The notes: generated from the sequence alone by a model not told the origin. Shown: positions 27,383 to 36,301, counted from the stretch's first letter. The stretch is DNA of 64,000 nucleotides from Phocoenobacter atlanticus (GCF_030764225.1 NZ_JASAXH010000001.1), one strand, 5' to 3'. Translations and numbers: made by a program.

Positions 27383-27510
27383 TTTGCAAATTTAATTCCT
27401 TACGTAGCGACAGGGCATGCCCTGTCGATACAATATATTTATACATCAATGAGTTATGTGAGAAGTTGATAAAATATAGCGGTTACATCTAGTTCAAAAT
27501 TTGCGATTTT
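27383..27510. repeat. Short interspersed element, copy B
   Basis: It begins GCAAATTTAATTCCTTACGT. A strong palindrome with arms GACAGGGCATG and CATGCCCTGTC (27409-27425 region) follows, then ATACATCAATGAGTTA and AGCGGTTACATCTAGTTC. It is the best-preserved copy of the family seen at 22703. The mpl-gloB gap (27343-27758) holds this copy and a fragment at 27647, and no gene. Confidence 0.7.
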
Positions 27511-27646
27511 TATACTTGCTATTTCTTAATAGTATCTACATAATAATTGTTAATTCCTGAAATTAATAAGTAAAAGTTTACGATTGTTTTCCCCGGTTTT
27601 AAAGAGATTGAGACCTCAATTTGGTAGATGTTTTTGAAATCTTGAA

Positions 27647-27692
27647 TTTGTAGAAATACATGCCCTGTTTCTACAATATATTATTCTTCAAT
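27647..27692. repeat. Fragment of the interspersed element family
   Basis: GTAGAAATACATGCCCTG is followed by TTTCTACAATATATTATTC and TTCAATGG. This keeps the palindromic core and the first downstream block of copy B but has diverged arms. Confidence 0.45.
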
Positions 27693-27758
27693 GGTATATT
27701 TTTTGCGAATAGGTTTAATCTAACGATTGTCAATGCTACTTAACCCTATTAACTACCA

Positions 27759-28463
27759 TCAAAAACAATCCTTCCCTTTCCTTAACTCAATAAACTCCTC
27801 TAACGAATTAGCTATCAAAAAAGGATTAATTTCTTTTTCTAAGGCAATAGAAGAGGGGAGTGTTGGTTTGTTTTGAGAGCGTAGTTTTTCAACTTGCTGT
27901 TTATATTGTTGTACGGTTTGATTATTAGGTTGAACACTTTCCACAAATTGAAGATTGCTATAAGTATATTCGTGAGCAGGGTAGATTTTTACATTATCGG
28001 CTAATAATCGAAAGCGTTGCAGAGTGTTAAATTGTGCAACATAATCCCCTGTAAATACACGTCCACAACCTGCTGAAAACAGTGAGTCACCACAGAAAAG
28101 GTATTTTTCATCAACCAGATAGCTAATATGTTGTGCTGTATGTCCTGCACTGTCAATCACTTGAATATTATAACCTAAGCATTCAAAATGTTGATTATGT
28201 TCGACAATTTGAGTGGTAAATTGAGAAAGTTCTGCAGAACCATAAACAGTTAAATGAGGGTAATGCTCCACTAATTCTGCAACCCCTCCAGTATGATCAG
28301 CGTGATTGTGTGTTAATAATATAGCGGTAGGTTGTAACTGATTTTTTGCAAAAAAATCTAATAAAGTGACCGCTTGTGAGGGATCGATGATGATTACTTT
28401 ATCCGCTTTTTGAATTAACCAAATATAATTATCGGATAATACAGGAATAGGGGTCACTTTCAT
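27759..28463 (-). CDS. gloB: Hydroxyacylglutathione hydrolase (glyoxalase II)
   Basis: Zinc hydrolase that splits S-D-lactoylglutathione, the second step of methylglyoxal detoxification. It has 234 residues of metallo-beta-lactamase fold. The binuclear metal motif is LLTHNHADHTGG (about residues 49-60), with later ligands in SAGHTAQHISYL and CGDSLFSAGCGR, and YPAHEYTYSNL near residue 166. It is slightly shorter than the E. coli enzyme at the C-terminus. It lies 9 bases after nagK on the same strand, so the two form an operon. A full uptake signal lies at 28369. Confidence 0.94.
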   Translation of the reverse strand: MKVTPIPVLSDNYIWLIQKADKVIIIDPSQAVTLLDFFAKNQLQPTAILLTHNHADHTGGVAELVEHYPHLTVYGSAELSQFTTQIVEHNQHFECLGYNIQVIDSAGHTAQHISYLVDEKYLFCGDSLFSAGCGRVFTGDYVAQFNTLQRFRLLADNVKIYPAHEYTYSNLQFVESVQPNNQTVQQYKQQVEKLRSQNKPTLPSSIALEKEINPFLIANSLEEFIELRKGKDCF

Positions 28464-28472
28464 TTTATTTTC

Positions 28473-29399
28473 CTAGTCGTCTTTTTTTAAGAAAAGAGCA
28501 GCTGCACCACGTGAACCACCCGAGTCACCGTGAATTGCTTTTTTAATCACAGGCACTTTTGCAGAACGCATTAAATAAGGCGGTAATGCTTTTGGTAGAG
28601 CTTCATAAATATAATCAAAATTAGATAAACCACCACCAAAAACAATCATATCAGGATCTAACACCGTAATCAGATTGCTAATACAAATTGCCATTAATTT
28701 TACATATTTTTCAACAAATCGTACCGCTTGTGGTTGTTGATTATAAAAGTTTTCGATAATGGTTTTGGCGGATAAGCCCTCACCCTCTAACTCGTTATAC
28801 AACATTTCAAAACCACGTCCTGAAATATAAGTATCTAAACACGCTTTATTGCCACAGCCACAATCAAAAATAGGAGCGTTATCCCAACCTAATAATTGTA
28901 GAGCGTGATAATTTAATTGTTGATGACCCACCTCTCCAGCCATACCAATTCTGCCTGAATGCACTTTGCCATCAAAAATCAAACCGCCGCCAAAACCAGT
29001 GCCGATAATTAAGCCTAATACTGTAGAATATTGTTGATTTTCTTTATCCCACGCTTCTGAAAGAGCAAAGCAGTTGGCATCATTTTCGGCTTTTACTTCA
29101 CGATCTAAACATTTACTGAGATCTTTTAAAATAGGTTTATTATCTGCTACTCGAATATTGGTAATTTCAGCAATACCTGTTTCGTGATTGACAAATCCCG
29201 GTAAACCTAATCCAACCATTCCTTTAGTATTGAATTTTTTATCTGCGTTAAGCACAAGGGTTTTAATGGTATCTAACCAATCTTCATAGCTAGTTTGAGG
29301 AGTGGGTGTGCGTTCAGAATAGAGTTTATCAAGTTGCTCATTAAATACAGCAAGCTCAATTTTTGTACCGCCAATATCTAATCCGTAATAATAGGTCAT
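28473..29399 (-). CDS. nagK: N-acetyl-D-glucosamine kinase (ROK family)
   Basis: Phosphorylates GlcNAc released during murein turnover. It has 308 residues. The ATP phosphate-binding DIGGTK is at residues 8-13. The zinc motif CGCGNKACLDTYISGRG (about 180-196) is the ROK signature. ENDANCFALSEAWD (about 103-116) supplies the catalytic Asp. The match along the whole length to enterobacterial NagK separates it from glucokinase- or mannokinase-type ROK enzymes. Pairing with gloB in an operon is a gammaproteobacterial oddity without a known metabolic link. A full uptake signal lies at 28723. Confidence 0.92.
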   Translation of the reverse strand: MTYYYGLDIGGTKIELAVFNEQLDKLYSERTPTPQTSYEDWLDTIKTLVLNADKKFNTKGMVGLGLPGFVNHETGIAEITNIRVADNKPILKDLSKCLDREVKAENDANCFALSEAWDKENQQYSTVLGLIIGTGFGGGLIFDGKVHSGRIGMAGEVGHQQLNYHALQLLGWDNAPIFDCGCGNKACLDTYISGRGFEMLYNELEGEGLSAKTIIENFYNQQPQAVRFVEKYVKLMAICISNLITVLDPDMIVFGGGLSNFDYIYEALPKALPPYLMRSAKVPVIKKAIHGDSGGSRGAAALFLKKDD

Positions 29400-29471
29400 T
29401 CTTAATTCTCCTTGTTAATATTTTTATGGAGGAATTATATAAGAAATTATCTAAAAATAGTGAAAAAAATA

Positions 29472-29500
29472 TTTACGCAAACGTTTGCGTTAGATATAAT
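29472..29500 (+). promoter_or_regulatory. Promoter of the purine permease gene
   Basis: TTTACG (29472-29477) and a perfect TATAAT (29495-29500) are 17 bases apart. The PurR operator lies within the spacer and overlaps the -35, a position that would block RNA polymerase. Confidence 0.65.
29475..29490. promoter_or_regulatory. PurR operator (PUR box)
   Basis: ACGCAAACGTTTGCGT is a perfect 16-bp palindrome equal to the enterobacterial PurR consensus. It lies 54 bases before the permease ATG and in its promoter. Confidence 0.9.
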
Positions 29501-29544
29501 TTACACGATTCTTTACTTTATCTCACACTTTTTAAGGAAAATTT

Positions 29545-30843
29545 ATGAACAGTAAATTATTTTATGCGATTGAAGACAAACCACCTATAGGGTTGAGTTT
29601 ATTACTGGCTTTGCAGCATTTACTTGCCGCTATTGGTGGAATTGTTGCAGTTCCTTTGGTTATCGGTAATGTACTGAAATTATCGACGGAAGATACTATT
29701 GTATTAGTGAATGCAGCCTTATTGGTTTCTGGTATTGTTACTATCATACAATGTCGAGGAATAGGACACATTGGCATACGTTTACCCGCTGTAATGGGAA
29801 CAAGTTTTACTTTTGTGGCGGCAGCATTAGCGATTGGCTTTAGTGATGCGGGTGTGGGTGGGATTTTAGGTTCATCACTTGTTGCTTCTTTAGTAATGAT
29901 CATTGGTAGTTTCTTTATGCCACATATTCGTAAATTATTTCCACCTGTGGTAACGGGGACAGTCGTAATGATGATTGGACTTAGCTTAATTCCAGTTGCC
30001 GTAGATTGGTTTGCTGGTGCTCAAGTCGGTGATCCTAATTACGCTGAACCCAAAAACTTGATGATGGCAACCTTTGTATTAGTTATTGTTGTGACATTGG
30101 TGCAATGGGGACGAGGTATTTTTTCTGCAGCAGCCATTGTGATTGGTATGATGATTGGCTATATTACGGCTCTCTGTTTAGGTTGGGTGGATTTTTCAGG
30201 TGTGAAATCAGCCCCACTTTTTTCTATTCCCCAGCCTCTTCATTTTGGATTATCTTTCCCTCTTTCAGGGATAATTGGAATGAGCATTGCCTATTTGGTG
30301 ACTATTGTGGAGTCCAGTGGTAACTTTCTTGCACTGGGTGAAGCCACCAAAACAGAGGTGACACCACAGCAATTTAAACAAGGTATTTTGGCAGAAGGAT
30401 TAGGGTCTGCGTTAGCCGCCATTATGTCTACCACACCTTTTTCAACCTTTTCACAAAATATCGGTTTAATCACCTTAACAGGGGTTGCCAGTCGTTATGT
30501 TGTGGCATTAACAGGCGTATTGTTAGTATTAGCAGGACTTTTCCCTGTATTTGGTGCGTTAATTGTTTCTATTCCTCTTCCTGTATTAGGTGGGGCGGGA
30601 ATTATTATGTTTGCAATGATTATTGCTGCAGGTATTCAAATGCTTAACAATGTAGAACGCACTAGCCGTAATGGTTTAATTATTGCGATTGCTATTGGTG
30701 GCGGATTAGCGGTTACCACTCGACCAGAGTTATTGGGTAAATTACCTGCATTCTTTAAAGAAATTTTTGGTTCTGGTATTACCGTAGGCGCAGTATTAGC
30801 ACTTTCACTCAATTTAATTCTTCCTAAAGAAAAAGAAGAATAA
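29545..30843 (+). CDS. NCS2-family nucleobase:cation symporter (xanthine/urate type)
   Basis: A 432-residue inner-membrane permease with about 12-14 membrane segments. The conserved FSTFSQNIGLITLTGVASRYV (about residues 303-323) is the xanthine/uric-acid subgroup signature (QN-x-G). LQHLLAAIGGIVAVPLVIG is the N-terminal motif. Two conserved acidic positions lie in VTIVESSGNFLALGEAT. Uracil-type UraA proteins lack the SRYV segment in this form. The perfect PurR operator upstream supports a purine such as xanthine or hypoxanthine as substrate; which one is not decidable from sequence. Confidence 0.85.
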   Translation: MNSKLFYAIEDKPPIGLSLLLALQHLLAAIGGIVAVPLVIGNVLKLSTEDTIVLVNAALLVSGIVTIIQCRGIGHIGIRLPAVMGTSFTFVAAALAIGFSDAGVGGILGSSLVASLVMIIGSFFMPHIRKLFPPVVTGTVVMMIGLSLIPVAVDWFAGAQVGDPNYAEPKNLMMATFVLVIVVTLVQWGRGIFSAAAIVIGMMIGYITALCLGWVDFSGVKSAPLFSIPQPLHFGLSFPLSGIIGMSIAYLVTIVESSGNFLALGEATKTEVTPQQFKQGILAEGLGSALAAIMSTTPFSTFSQNIGLITLTGVASRYVVALTGVLLVLAGLFPVFGALIVSIPLPVLGGAGIIMFAMIIAAGIQMLNNVERTSRNGLIIAIAIGGGLAVTTRPELLGKLPAFFKEIFGSGITVGAVLALSLNLILPKEKEE

Positions 30844-30950
30844 AAGATGATTTTATTAAGAATTCACTCATTTATTAAATTACAGTTTTGAGAATAAGGG
30901 TTTTTTCAGTATAATCCGTAAGATATTTTTTATTTTTAGGATAACTTACA

Positions 30951-32822
30951 ATGATTGAAAAAATGCACGAGAAAACAAATAGTTTTGCATTTAAAGCTAT
31001 TTTTGCGTTTGTCGCACTCTCTTTTGTATTAGGGGGTGTGGGTGGCTCTTTAATGTACAGTAAAGATGATTATGTGGCGAAAGTAAATGGTGAATCTATT
31101 TCACAACGCACTTTTACTTATACTAAAAATCGTCAGCAAAGTATTCAAAGTGATAAATTAGGCGCAAAATTCTGGGATTTATTAGATACGCCTGAATATG
31201 CAGCTCAGTTTAATCAACAAGTTCTCAATGGGTTGATAGATGATGAATTATTAAAACAATATATAAAAACCTTAGATTTAGGGGTAAGTGCTGAGCAGAT
31301 TAAACAGCAAATTGTGAATACGCCTGATTTTCAACAAGACGGTAAATTTAATAACGAATTTTATCAAAATGTATTAAGAAACAATAATATATCGCCAGAT
31401 TATTATGCCTCTATGGTAGCAGGGGATATATTAAATGGACAGGTGCAACAAGGTATTTTAGACTCTCAATTTAGTGTTCCTGCTCAGAATACATTATTGG
31501 CAAAATTATTATTGCAGCAACGTACTATTAGAACCGCTGTGTTGCCACTTGCAAAAGAAGTGGAAAAACAGACAGTATCTGAAACTGAATTACAAAACTA
31601 CTATAATGAACATAAGGCACAGTTTGTAGAGCCTGAAAGAATGCAAGTTGAAATTGTTACTGTTACACCAGAGGATCTTGCTGATGCTAGTTCAATTACC
31701 GATCAAGATGTAGAAGATTATTATCAACAAAATCGAGATAAATTTATCACTAAAGGTGAAACGCATTTAGCTCACATTCAAATGGCAACTAAAGAGAAAG
31801 CAGCAGAAGTTGAAACAAAATTAAATGCGGGTGAAGATTTTTCTGTTTTAGCAAAAGAGTATTCAAAAGATATGATCTCAGCTCAAAATGGAGGCGATTT
31901 AGGTTGGGCTAAAGCAGGGACATTCCCTGAAATTTTTGAACAGGTAGCCAATATTCTTGAAGCTGGAAAAGTAAGTAAGCCAGTAGAAATTAACGGAAAT
32001 TATCATATTATCAAAGTATTGGAACGTAAACCTGATGTAGCAATGACACTTGAGCAAGCCACACCAACAATTAAGCAAACGTTGATTAAAACAACCAGTT
32101 TGGCAAATTATGGAAAAGTGACCAATGAAATGGCGAATAAAGCATTTGAATCACCAGATTCATTAACGGATGTGGCACAAGTGGCTAATGCAAAAGTACA
32201 AACGACACAAGAATTTTCACAAAATGCCATCCCTGAATTATTAAGCAATCCTAAAATTCAATCTGCTTTGATGAAAGGCGATTTCCGTCGTAGTCGTCAG
32301 GTGTCGGAAGCGATTGATTTAACTGATGGGAATAATGCAAAAACAGCCTTTATTCGAGTTATTAACTATAAAGAAGCTCGTCCACAAACATTTGAAGAAG
32401 CAAAAGAAACGGTGCAAAACTTAATTAAAGCGAAAAAAGCACAGCAAGTGTTAGCTGAAAATTCAAAAGCGATTGTGAAAGGGTTAAATGAAGGACAAGC
32501 CGTTGATGTCAGTTTTAGTGAGCCTCAAACACTGGTTTATATCCAAAATTTAATGCAACAACCAACACTAACAAAAGATGTATTTGCAATGCCAAAACCA
32601 GTAGATAAAACGACTTATCAAGTTACAATGGATCGAATGGGCAATGCGGTTATTATTGCATTAGATAAAGTGACAGAGGGTAAAGAAGAGGGCTTTAAGG
32701 CATTTGAAATGGTACTTTCTCAATCTGATCAACTTCAATTACGTGATGAAATGTTAAGTGATTTACGTAACCGAGCAACGATCGAATATAATGACGCATT
32801 TTTAAGACAACAAGAACCTTAA
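30951..32822 (+). CDS. ppiD: Periplasmic folding chaperone / peptidyl-prolyl isomerase PpiD
   Basis: Membrane-anchored chaperone at the SecYEG exit. It has 623 residues: a short cytoplasmic N-terminus, one membrane helix (about residues 16-38, AIFAFVALSFVLGGVGGSLM), a SurA-like N-domain (about 40-230), and a parvulin domain (about 250-355) with THLAHIQMATKEKA and NGGDLGWAKAGTFPEIFEQV. The parvulin domain of PpiD is usually inactive as an isomerase. It is monocistronic, convergent with cmoA across an inverted uptake-signal-like pair. Confidence 0.95.
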   Translation: MIEKMHEKTNSFAFKAIFAFVALSFVLGGVGGSLMYSKDDYVAKVNGESISQRTFTYTKNRQQSIQSDKLGAKFWDLLDTPEYAAQFNQQVLNGLIDDELLKQYIKTLDLGVSAEQIKQQIVNTPDFQQDGKFNNEFYQNVLRNNNISPDYYASMVAGDILNGQVQQGILDSQFSVPAQNTLLAKLLLQQRTIRTAVLPLAKEVEKQTVSETELQNYYNEHKAQFVEPERMQVEIVTVTPEDLADASSITDQDVEDYYQQNRDKFITKGETHLAHIQMATKEKAAEVETKLNAGEDFSVLAKEYSKDMISAQNGGDLGWAKAGTFPEIFEQVANILEAGKVSKPVEINGNYHIIKVLERKPDVAMTLEQATPTIKQTLIKTTSLANYGKVTNEMANKAFESPDSLTDVAQVANAKVQTTQEFSQNAIPELLSNPKIQSALMKGDFRRSRQVSEAIDLTDGNNAKTAFIRVINYKEARPQTFEEAKETVQNLIKAKKAQQVLAENSKAIVKGLNEGQAVDVSFSEPQTLVYIQNLMQQPTLTKDVFAMPKPVDKTTYQVTMDRMGNAVIIALDKVTEGKEEGFKAFEMVLSQSDQLQLRDEMLSDLRNRATIEYNDAFLRQQEP

Positions 32823-32842
32823 CGTTCTCGATAATAACATTC

Positions 32843-32896
32843 AAGCGGTATGATCTTTTAATAAATTTGCAAAAAATTAAATAGATCATACCGCTT
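32843..32896. terminator. Inverted uptake-signal-like pair between ppiD and cmoA
   Basis: AAGCGGTATGATCT (32843-32856) and AGATCATACCGCTT (32883-32896) are perfect 14-base complements around TTTGCAAAAAATT. It sits between convergent genes, as expected for a two-way terminator. Confidence 0.65.
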
Positions 32897-32909
32897 TGTT
32901 TATTGTTAT

Positions 32910-33635
32910 TTATTTTACTGCAATCATTGAACCAAAATTAAAACACTGAAACCATAACTCAATATTATTAAATCCAGCTTGCTGAAGACGTGCTTTATGG
33001 GTTTTTATGGTGTCTGTTCGCATAACGTTTTCTAACGCAGTACGTTTTTGACTAATTTCTAGTTCGCTGTAGCCATTGGCTCGTTTAAAGCTATGGTGTA
33101 AATCAATCAGCAATTCATTCATCGATGAATTTTCAAATCTAAATTTTTCTGAAAGTACTAATACGCCATTTGGATTTAATCCTTGATAAATTTTAGTGAG
33201 TAATAGTAAACGATCTTCTGGTGGTAAAAATTGCAAAGTGAAATTTAATATTACCATTGAGGCATTTTTAATTTCAATATTACGAATGTCATCACATAAA
33301 ATTTCAACGGGGATTATTGAGTGAAAAGTGTTGAGATGGCTACGACAACGTTCTACCATTGCAGGTGAGTTATCGACCCCAATAATATTGACATTGTTAT
33401 ATTTTAGATTACGACGAATAGCTAAAATAGCCGCCCCACGAGAGCAACCTAAATCGTAAATAGTTGAATTTTCTGTGACAAGGCGTTCTGCAAGCATTCC
33501 GATAGCAGTAATAATATTAGAATAACCTGGGACAGAACGTTGAATCATATCTGGAAAGACTTCTGCAACAGATTCATCAAAAGTAAAATCCCCTAATTTA
33601 TTGATAGGGGCTGAAAATAAAGTATCTTTAGACAT
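32910..33635 (-). CDS. cmoA: Carboxy-S-adenosyl-L-methionine synthase
   Basis: Makes carboxy-SAM from SAM and prephenate for cmo5U34 modification of tRNA wobble uridines. It has 241 residues. The SAM site is IYDLGCSRGAAILAIR (about residues 58-73). FDESVAEVFPDMIQRSVPGY (about 18-37) and VLSEKFRFE (about 156-164) are CmoA-specific. cmoB, normally adjacent, is not seen here. A small reading frame (33644-33775) precedes it by 8 bases on the same strand. Confidence 0.94.
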   Translation of the reverse strand: MSKDTLFSAPINKLGDFTFDESVAEVFPDMIQRSVPGYSNIITAIGMLAERLVTENSTIYDLGCSRGAAILAIRRNLKYNNVNIIGVDNSPAMVERCRSHLNTFHSIIPVEILCDDIRNIEIKNASMVILNFTLQFLPPEDRLLLLTKIYQGLNPNGVLVLSEKFRFENSSMNELLIDLHHSFKRANGYSELEISQKRTALENVMRTDTIKTHKARLQQAGFNNIELWFQCFNFGSMIAVK

Positions 33636-33643
33636 AAAATTTG

Positions 33644-33775
33644 TTAGTTAAAAGTTGAAAAATGGCAATGTGAATAATTACTTACTAGAAAAGTTATACT
33701 TTTTTTGAACTTTTTAAAATTGACAAAGTCTGAGTAAGTGCTAAATGCTTTTACTGAAGTGAGTAGTTTTTTCAT
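33644..33775 (-). CDS. Putative 43-residue protein upstream of cmoA
   Basis: ATG (33775-33773) has AAGGAAATT directly upstream, a good ribosome binding site. The frame reads MKKLLTSVKAFSTYSDFVNF and continues with lysine-rich and polar residues to a TAA at 33646-33644. It ends 8 bases before the cmoA start. I do not recognise it. The RBS and coupling to cmoA argue for translation; the lack of an obvious fold or signal argues against. It could be a leader peptide or a decayed gene. Confidence 0.35.
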   Translation of the reverse strand: MKKLLTSVKAFSTYSDFVNFKKFKKSITFLVSNYSHCHFSTFN

Positions 33776-33798
33776 AATTTCCTTAGTAGATTAAGTTA

Positions 33799-33829
33799 CC
33801 CCGATATCACATTGATATCGGGGTTTTTC
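33799..33829 (+). terminator. Strong rho-independent terminator (plus-strand T-tract)
   Basis: CCCCGATATCA (33799-33809) pairs perfectly with TGATATCGGGG (33813-33823), with a 3-nt loop, followed by TTTTTC on the plus strand. Both flanking genes run on the minus strand. Its A-rich left flank gives only a weak T-tract that way, so a rightward transcript may end here. It may also work at reduced strength for the YdgA-family gene. Confidence 0.75.
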
Positions 33830-33864
33830 TTTAGTTTAATACTTAGAGGTTTAATACTTAGAAA

Positions 33865-35256
33865 TTAAAAACCTGCACCCATAAACATAAACGTAGCGAT
33901 CATTAGCATTTGACCTATTTCTCGATCTGACATTTCCCGATCATTGAGTTTCACTTTGCCATTATCAATGGCTAGTTTCATTTTGATATTTTTATCATCT
34001 ACGACAAAAAAGTCACTTTCTTTAGCTTGAGAGGTTATATTCCCAATTTTTATATCAGCCAACTGCTTTGCATCTTGTTTTGTTTCACCATTCAGCAATT
34101 CTGATTGTTCAATCATTAGATGAGTTGCAGGGATACTGAATTTCATATCCAATAATGATTGACTCAGTGTATTGATAACATCATTTTCTGATTGTATTAA
34201 ATCAGGATCAAATGGTTTTACATTTAAATCCAATTTAATATCACTTTTTCCTTGTTTATTTTTCAATGAAAGATCATTAATTTTTAATGATGAACCTTTT
34301 GAGATCGCTTCAAGAAATAACTTTGTGGCATAATCCGAATTTTCAGGATCATCATACATTTTTTCTATGGCATTATTCCACATTTTAGCGTCTCCAACAA
34401 AATCTGCATTTAGCTTCATTTCACCAAAATTTTGTGTTATTTCATTTTTGGTCATTGAAATATCTGTTTTCATTTTAGTGTTGCTTGAGTAAGATACTTT
34501 ATCAAGATAACCTTTTCCTTCCATTTCAAGATTATTCATAGCAAATTTATTTTTATTATCTCCAACATAAAACTTTTCAACATTAAAAACATAATCTCCC
34601 AATCCTAAATATGGGTATTCACTTTTCTCTGAGGTGAATTTATATTCCATATTTTTAGCCGCAAATTTTACGTTTACTCCATTGAAAAATGCAACAGAGT
34701 CAAGTGCTAAATTCACATCTCCAATGCCATTTTTATCTGTATCAAATTCTGCTTCCACTTCTGATATTTCAAAGTTTCCGTCAGTTGATTTAGCCGCATT
34801 CGTTTTTGCACTACCGTTTAAATTAGTGTTGTAATCAATATCAATATTAGTCGTAAGCACTACACCATCTTTAAATACCGATTTGAGGGAATCTGGGCTA
34901 TATAAAATGCCTTCATCACTTGCCATAACCGGCAATAATTTACCTTTGATTAAACGGTTTAGTGGGAAAGGACCGTGATGAAGTGTGTCGGCACCTTTAA
35001 AGATATAGTTTTCACCATCATAATTTTTAACGACTAAGTTATAATTGATATCAGAGCTAAAGAAACCACGTTCGATTTTGACGTCTTTATACTCGGCATT
35101 AACGCCGTATGCTTTAAGTACTTTAAGTTCTTTATTGGCAAGATTAACGAGTTCACCATAACGAGCTTCAACTTGTTTTCCTGTATACCACGCACCGCCT
35201 ATTTGTGCGATACCAACTACCACAACTAATGAGAGGGCAATTTTTGATAATTTCAT
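33865..35256 (-). CDS. YdgA/DUF945 family protein
   Basis: A 463-residue envelope protein of the DUF945 (E. coli YdgA) family. I start it at ATG 35256, where AAAGGATAAAACA precedes it; the frame runs 93 bases further into the YgiF-like gene without support. The N-terminus has one membrane helix (about residues 4-20, IALSLVVVVGIAQIGGAWY), then an acidic, strand-rich periplasmic part with repeats of the sort seen in AsmA-like proteins. TGKQVEARYGELV is typical of the family start. It follows the YgiF-like gene by 11 bases. Function is unknown. Confidence 0.85.
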   Translation of the reverse strand: MKLSKIALSLVVVVGIAQIGGAWYTGKQVEARYGELVNLANKELKVLKAYGVNAEYKDVKIERGFFSSDINYNLVVKNYDGENYIFKGADTLHHGPFPLNRLIKGKLLPVMASDEGILYSPDSLKSVFKDGVVLTTNIDIDYNTNLNGSAKTNAAKSTDGNFEISEVEAEFDTDKNGIGDVNLALDSVAFFNGVNVKFAAKNMEYKFTSEKSEYPYLGLGDYVFNVEKFYVGDNKNKFAMNNLEMEGKGYLDKVSYSSNTKMKTDISMTKNEITQNFGEMKLNADFVGDAKMWNNAIEKMYDDPENSDYATKLFLEAISKGSSLKINDLSLKNKQGKSDIKLDLNVKPFDPDLIQSENDVINTLSQSLLDMKFSIPATHLMIEQSELLNGETKQDAKQLADIKIGNITSQAKESDFFVVDDKNIKMKLAIDNGKVKLNDREMSDREIGQMLMIATFMFMGAGF

Positions 35257-35267
35257 TGTTTTATCCT

Positions 35268-36125
35268 TTATAAATAGAGTTGTTGAATTAAGCGAATATT
35301 TTGTTTTAGATAACCTTGACTTTTTAAGTAGTCTTTCAGTTGTTGCCAATTCAAAATACCTATATTACTTAACGTAATAAATTGTTCTAATAATATCGCA
35401 TTTTCAGTAGGAAGAATACGAATAATGTCTGCTAAATTTTGTTCAAATTGATATTTTTCTGCTTTTGTCATTGTTGAGCTATCACAAGCGGTAAGATCAT
35501 TTACTTTTTTTGCAATTTTTTCAGGACGTCCTACAAAATATCCCCTTTCTGCTTTACTTAATGCGCTAAAATACATTCCATCAAGAATGGGTAGATAATT
35601 TAGAAATTGCATTAAATCACCTAATTCACCGTTTTTAAGCTCTAATTCAATTTCACAAATAGGATCTTCTCCCCATTTATTTTTTACCCAACCTTGATCT
35701 AAAACGATTTCAATTTCAGCGTTTTGATATTGAACCAGCCAACAGGTACGAGTGACATCAGTACTAAATACTTTTTCAAGGGAGTGATGAATATCTTCAA
35801 CATCAGAAAATTGCAAATTAAAGTGATCATCTAACCGCTTAAAATCAGGTTTATCATTGGGTAAATCCATATTGTATTCAGGACGAATATGTAGCCCTCC
35901 TACAATTTCTCCTTTGGTTTTTAACGTCATTTCACAGTGCTGATTGACTTTACGTACTCGTAATCCCATTTTTTGATTAGCAAAAAACAGCGAAGGGGTA
36001 TCGTAGTAAGTGTTGATTAATTCATCTGTTTGTTGTTTAAGAATGGGTTGGGTTACTAACCATTTTTTTATTGCCTCAATATTATGAGGCTCAAGCATCA
36101 TTTTTAATTCAATTTCGTTTTGCAT
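35268..36125 (-). CDS. ygiF: CYTH-domain inorganic triphosphatase (YgiF-like)
   Basis: CYTH enzymes hydrolyse inorganic triphosphate or related substrates in a metal-lined tunnel. It has 285 residues. The hallmark EIELK (residues 4-8, ExExK) is at the N-terminus. Later tunnel residues occur in LRVRKVNQHCEMTLKTKG, AEIEIVLDQGWVK and ICEIELELK (about 161-169). YFSALSKAERGY matches YgiF. E. coli YgiF has a C-terminal CHAD domain and about 430 residues; here only a short helical tail follows (about 210-285), so the CHAD part is largely missing. A full uptake signal is at 35484. Confidence 0.85.
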   Translation of the reverse strand: MQNEIELKMMLEPHNIEAIKKWLVTQPILKQQTDELINTYYDTPSLFFANQKMGLRVRKVNQHCEMTLKTKGEIVGGLHIRPEYNMDLPNDKPDFKRLDDHFNLQFSDVEDIHHSLEKVFSTDVTRTCWLVQYQNAEIEIVLDQGWVKNKWGEDPICEIELELKNGELGDLMQFLNYLPILDGMYFSALSKAERGYFVGRPEKIAKKVNDLTACDSSTMTKAEKYQFEQNLADIIRILPTENAILLEQFITLSNIGILNWQQLKDYLKSQGYLKQNIRLIQQLYL

Positions 36126-36259
36126 TTTTTATTCTTTATTTAGGTAGTGATTTACGGTATGTTTAATTTTGTCTATTTACACAAAGTTAAATAATCATAA
36201 TGGTATGGTAACAGTGTTGTTGAGAAAAGGTTTAGTTAAAATTAAAATAGCGTGTCGTA

Positions 36260-36286
36260 AGATGTTGTAAAATACTTACAACATCT
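36260..36286. repeat. Perfect hairpin in the yidB-ygiF gap
   Basis: AGATGTTGTAA (36260-36270) and TTACAACATCT (36276-36286) are exact complements with a 5-nt loop. There is no T-run on either side, so termination would need Rho or another factor. An ACCGCT half uptake signal follows at once. Confidence 0.5.
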
Positions 36287-36301
36287 GACCGCTATTATTT
36301 C

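Noticed and set aside
29363..29548. 61-residue plus-strand frame upstream of the purine permease
   Set aside because: It spans the promoter and PurR operator and overlaps nagK; no RBS.
29545..30843. Uracil permease UraA
   Set aside because: The QNIG...SRYV segment and the PurR operator support a purine-type permease.
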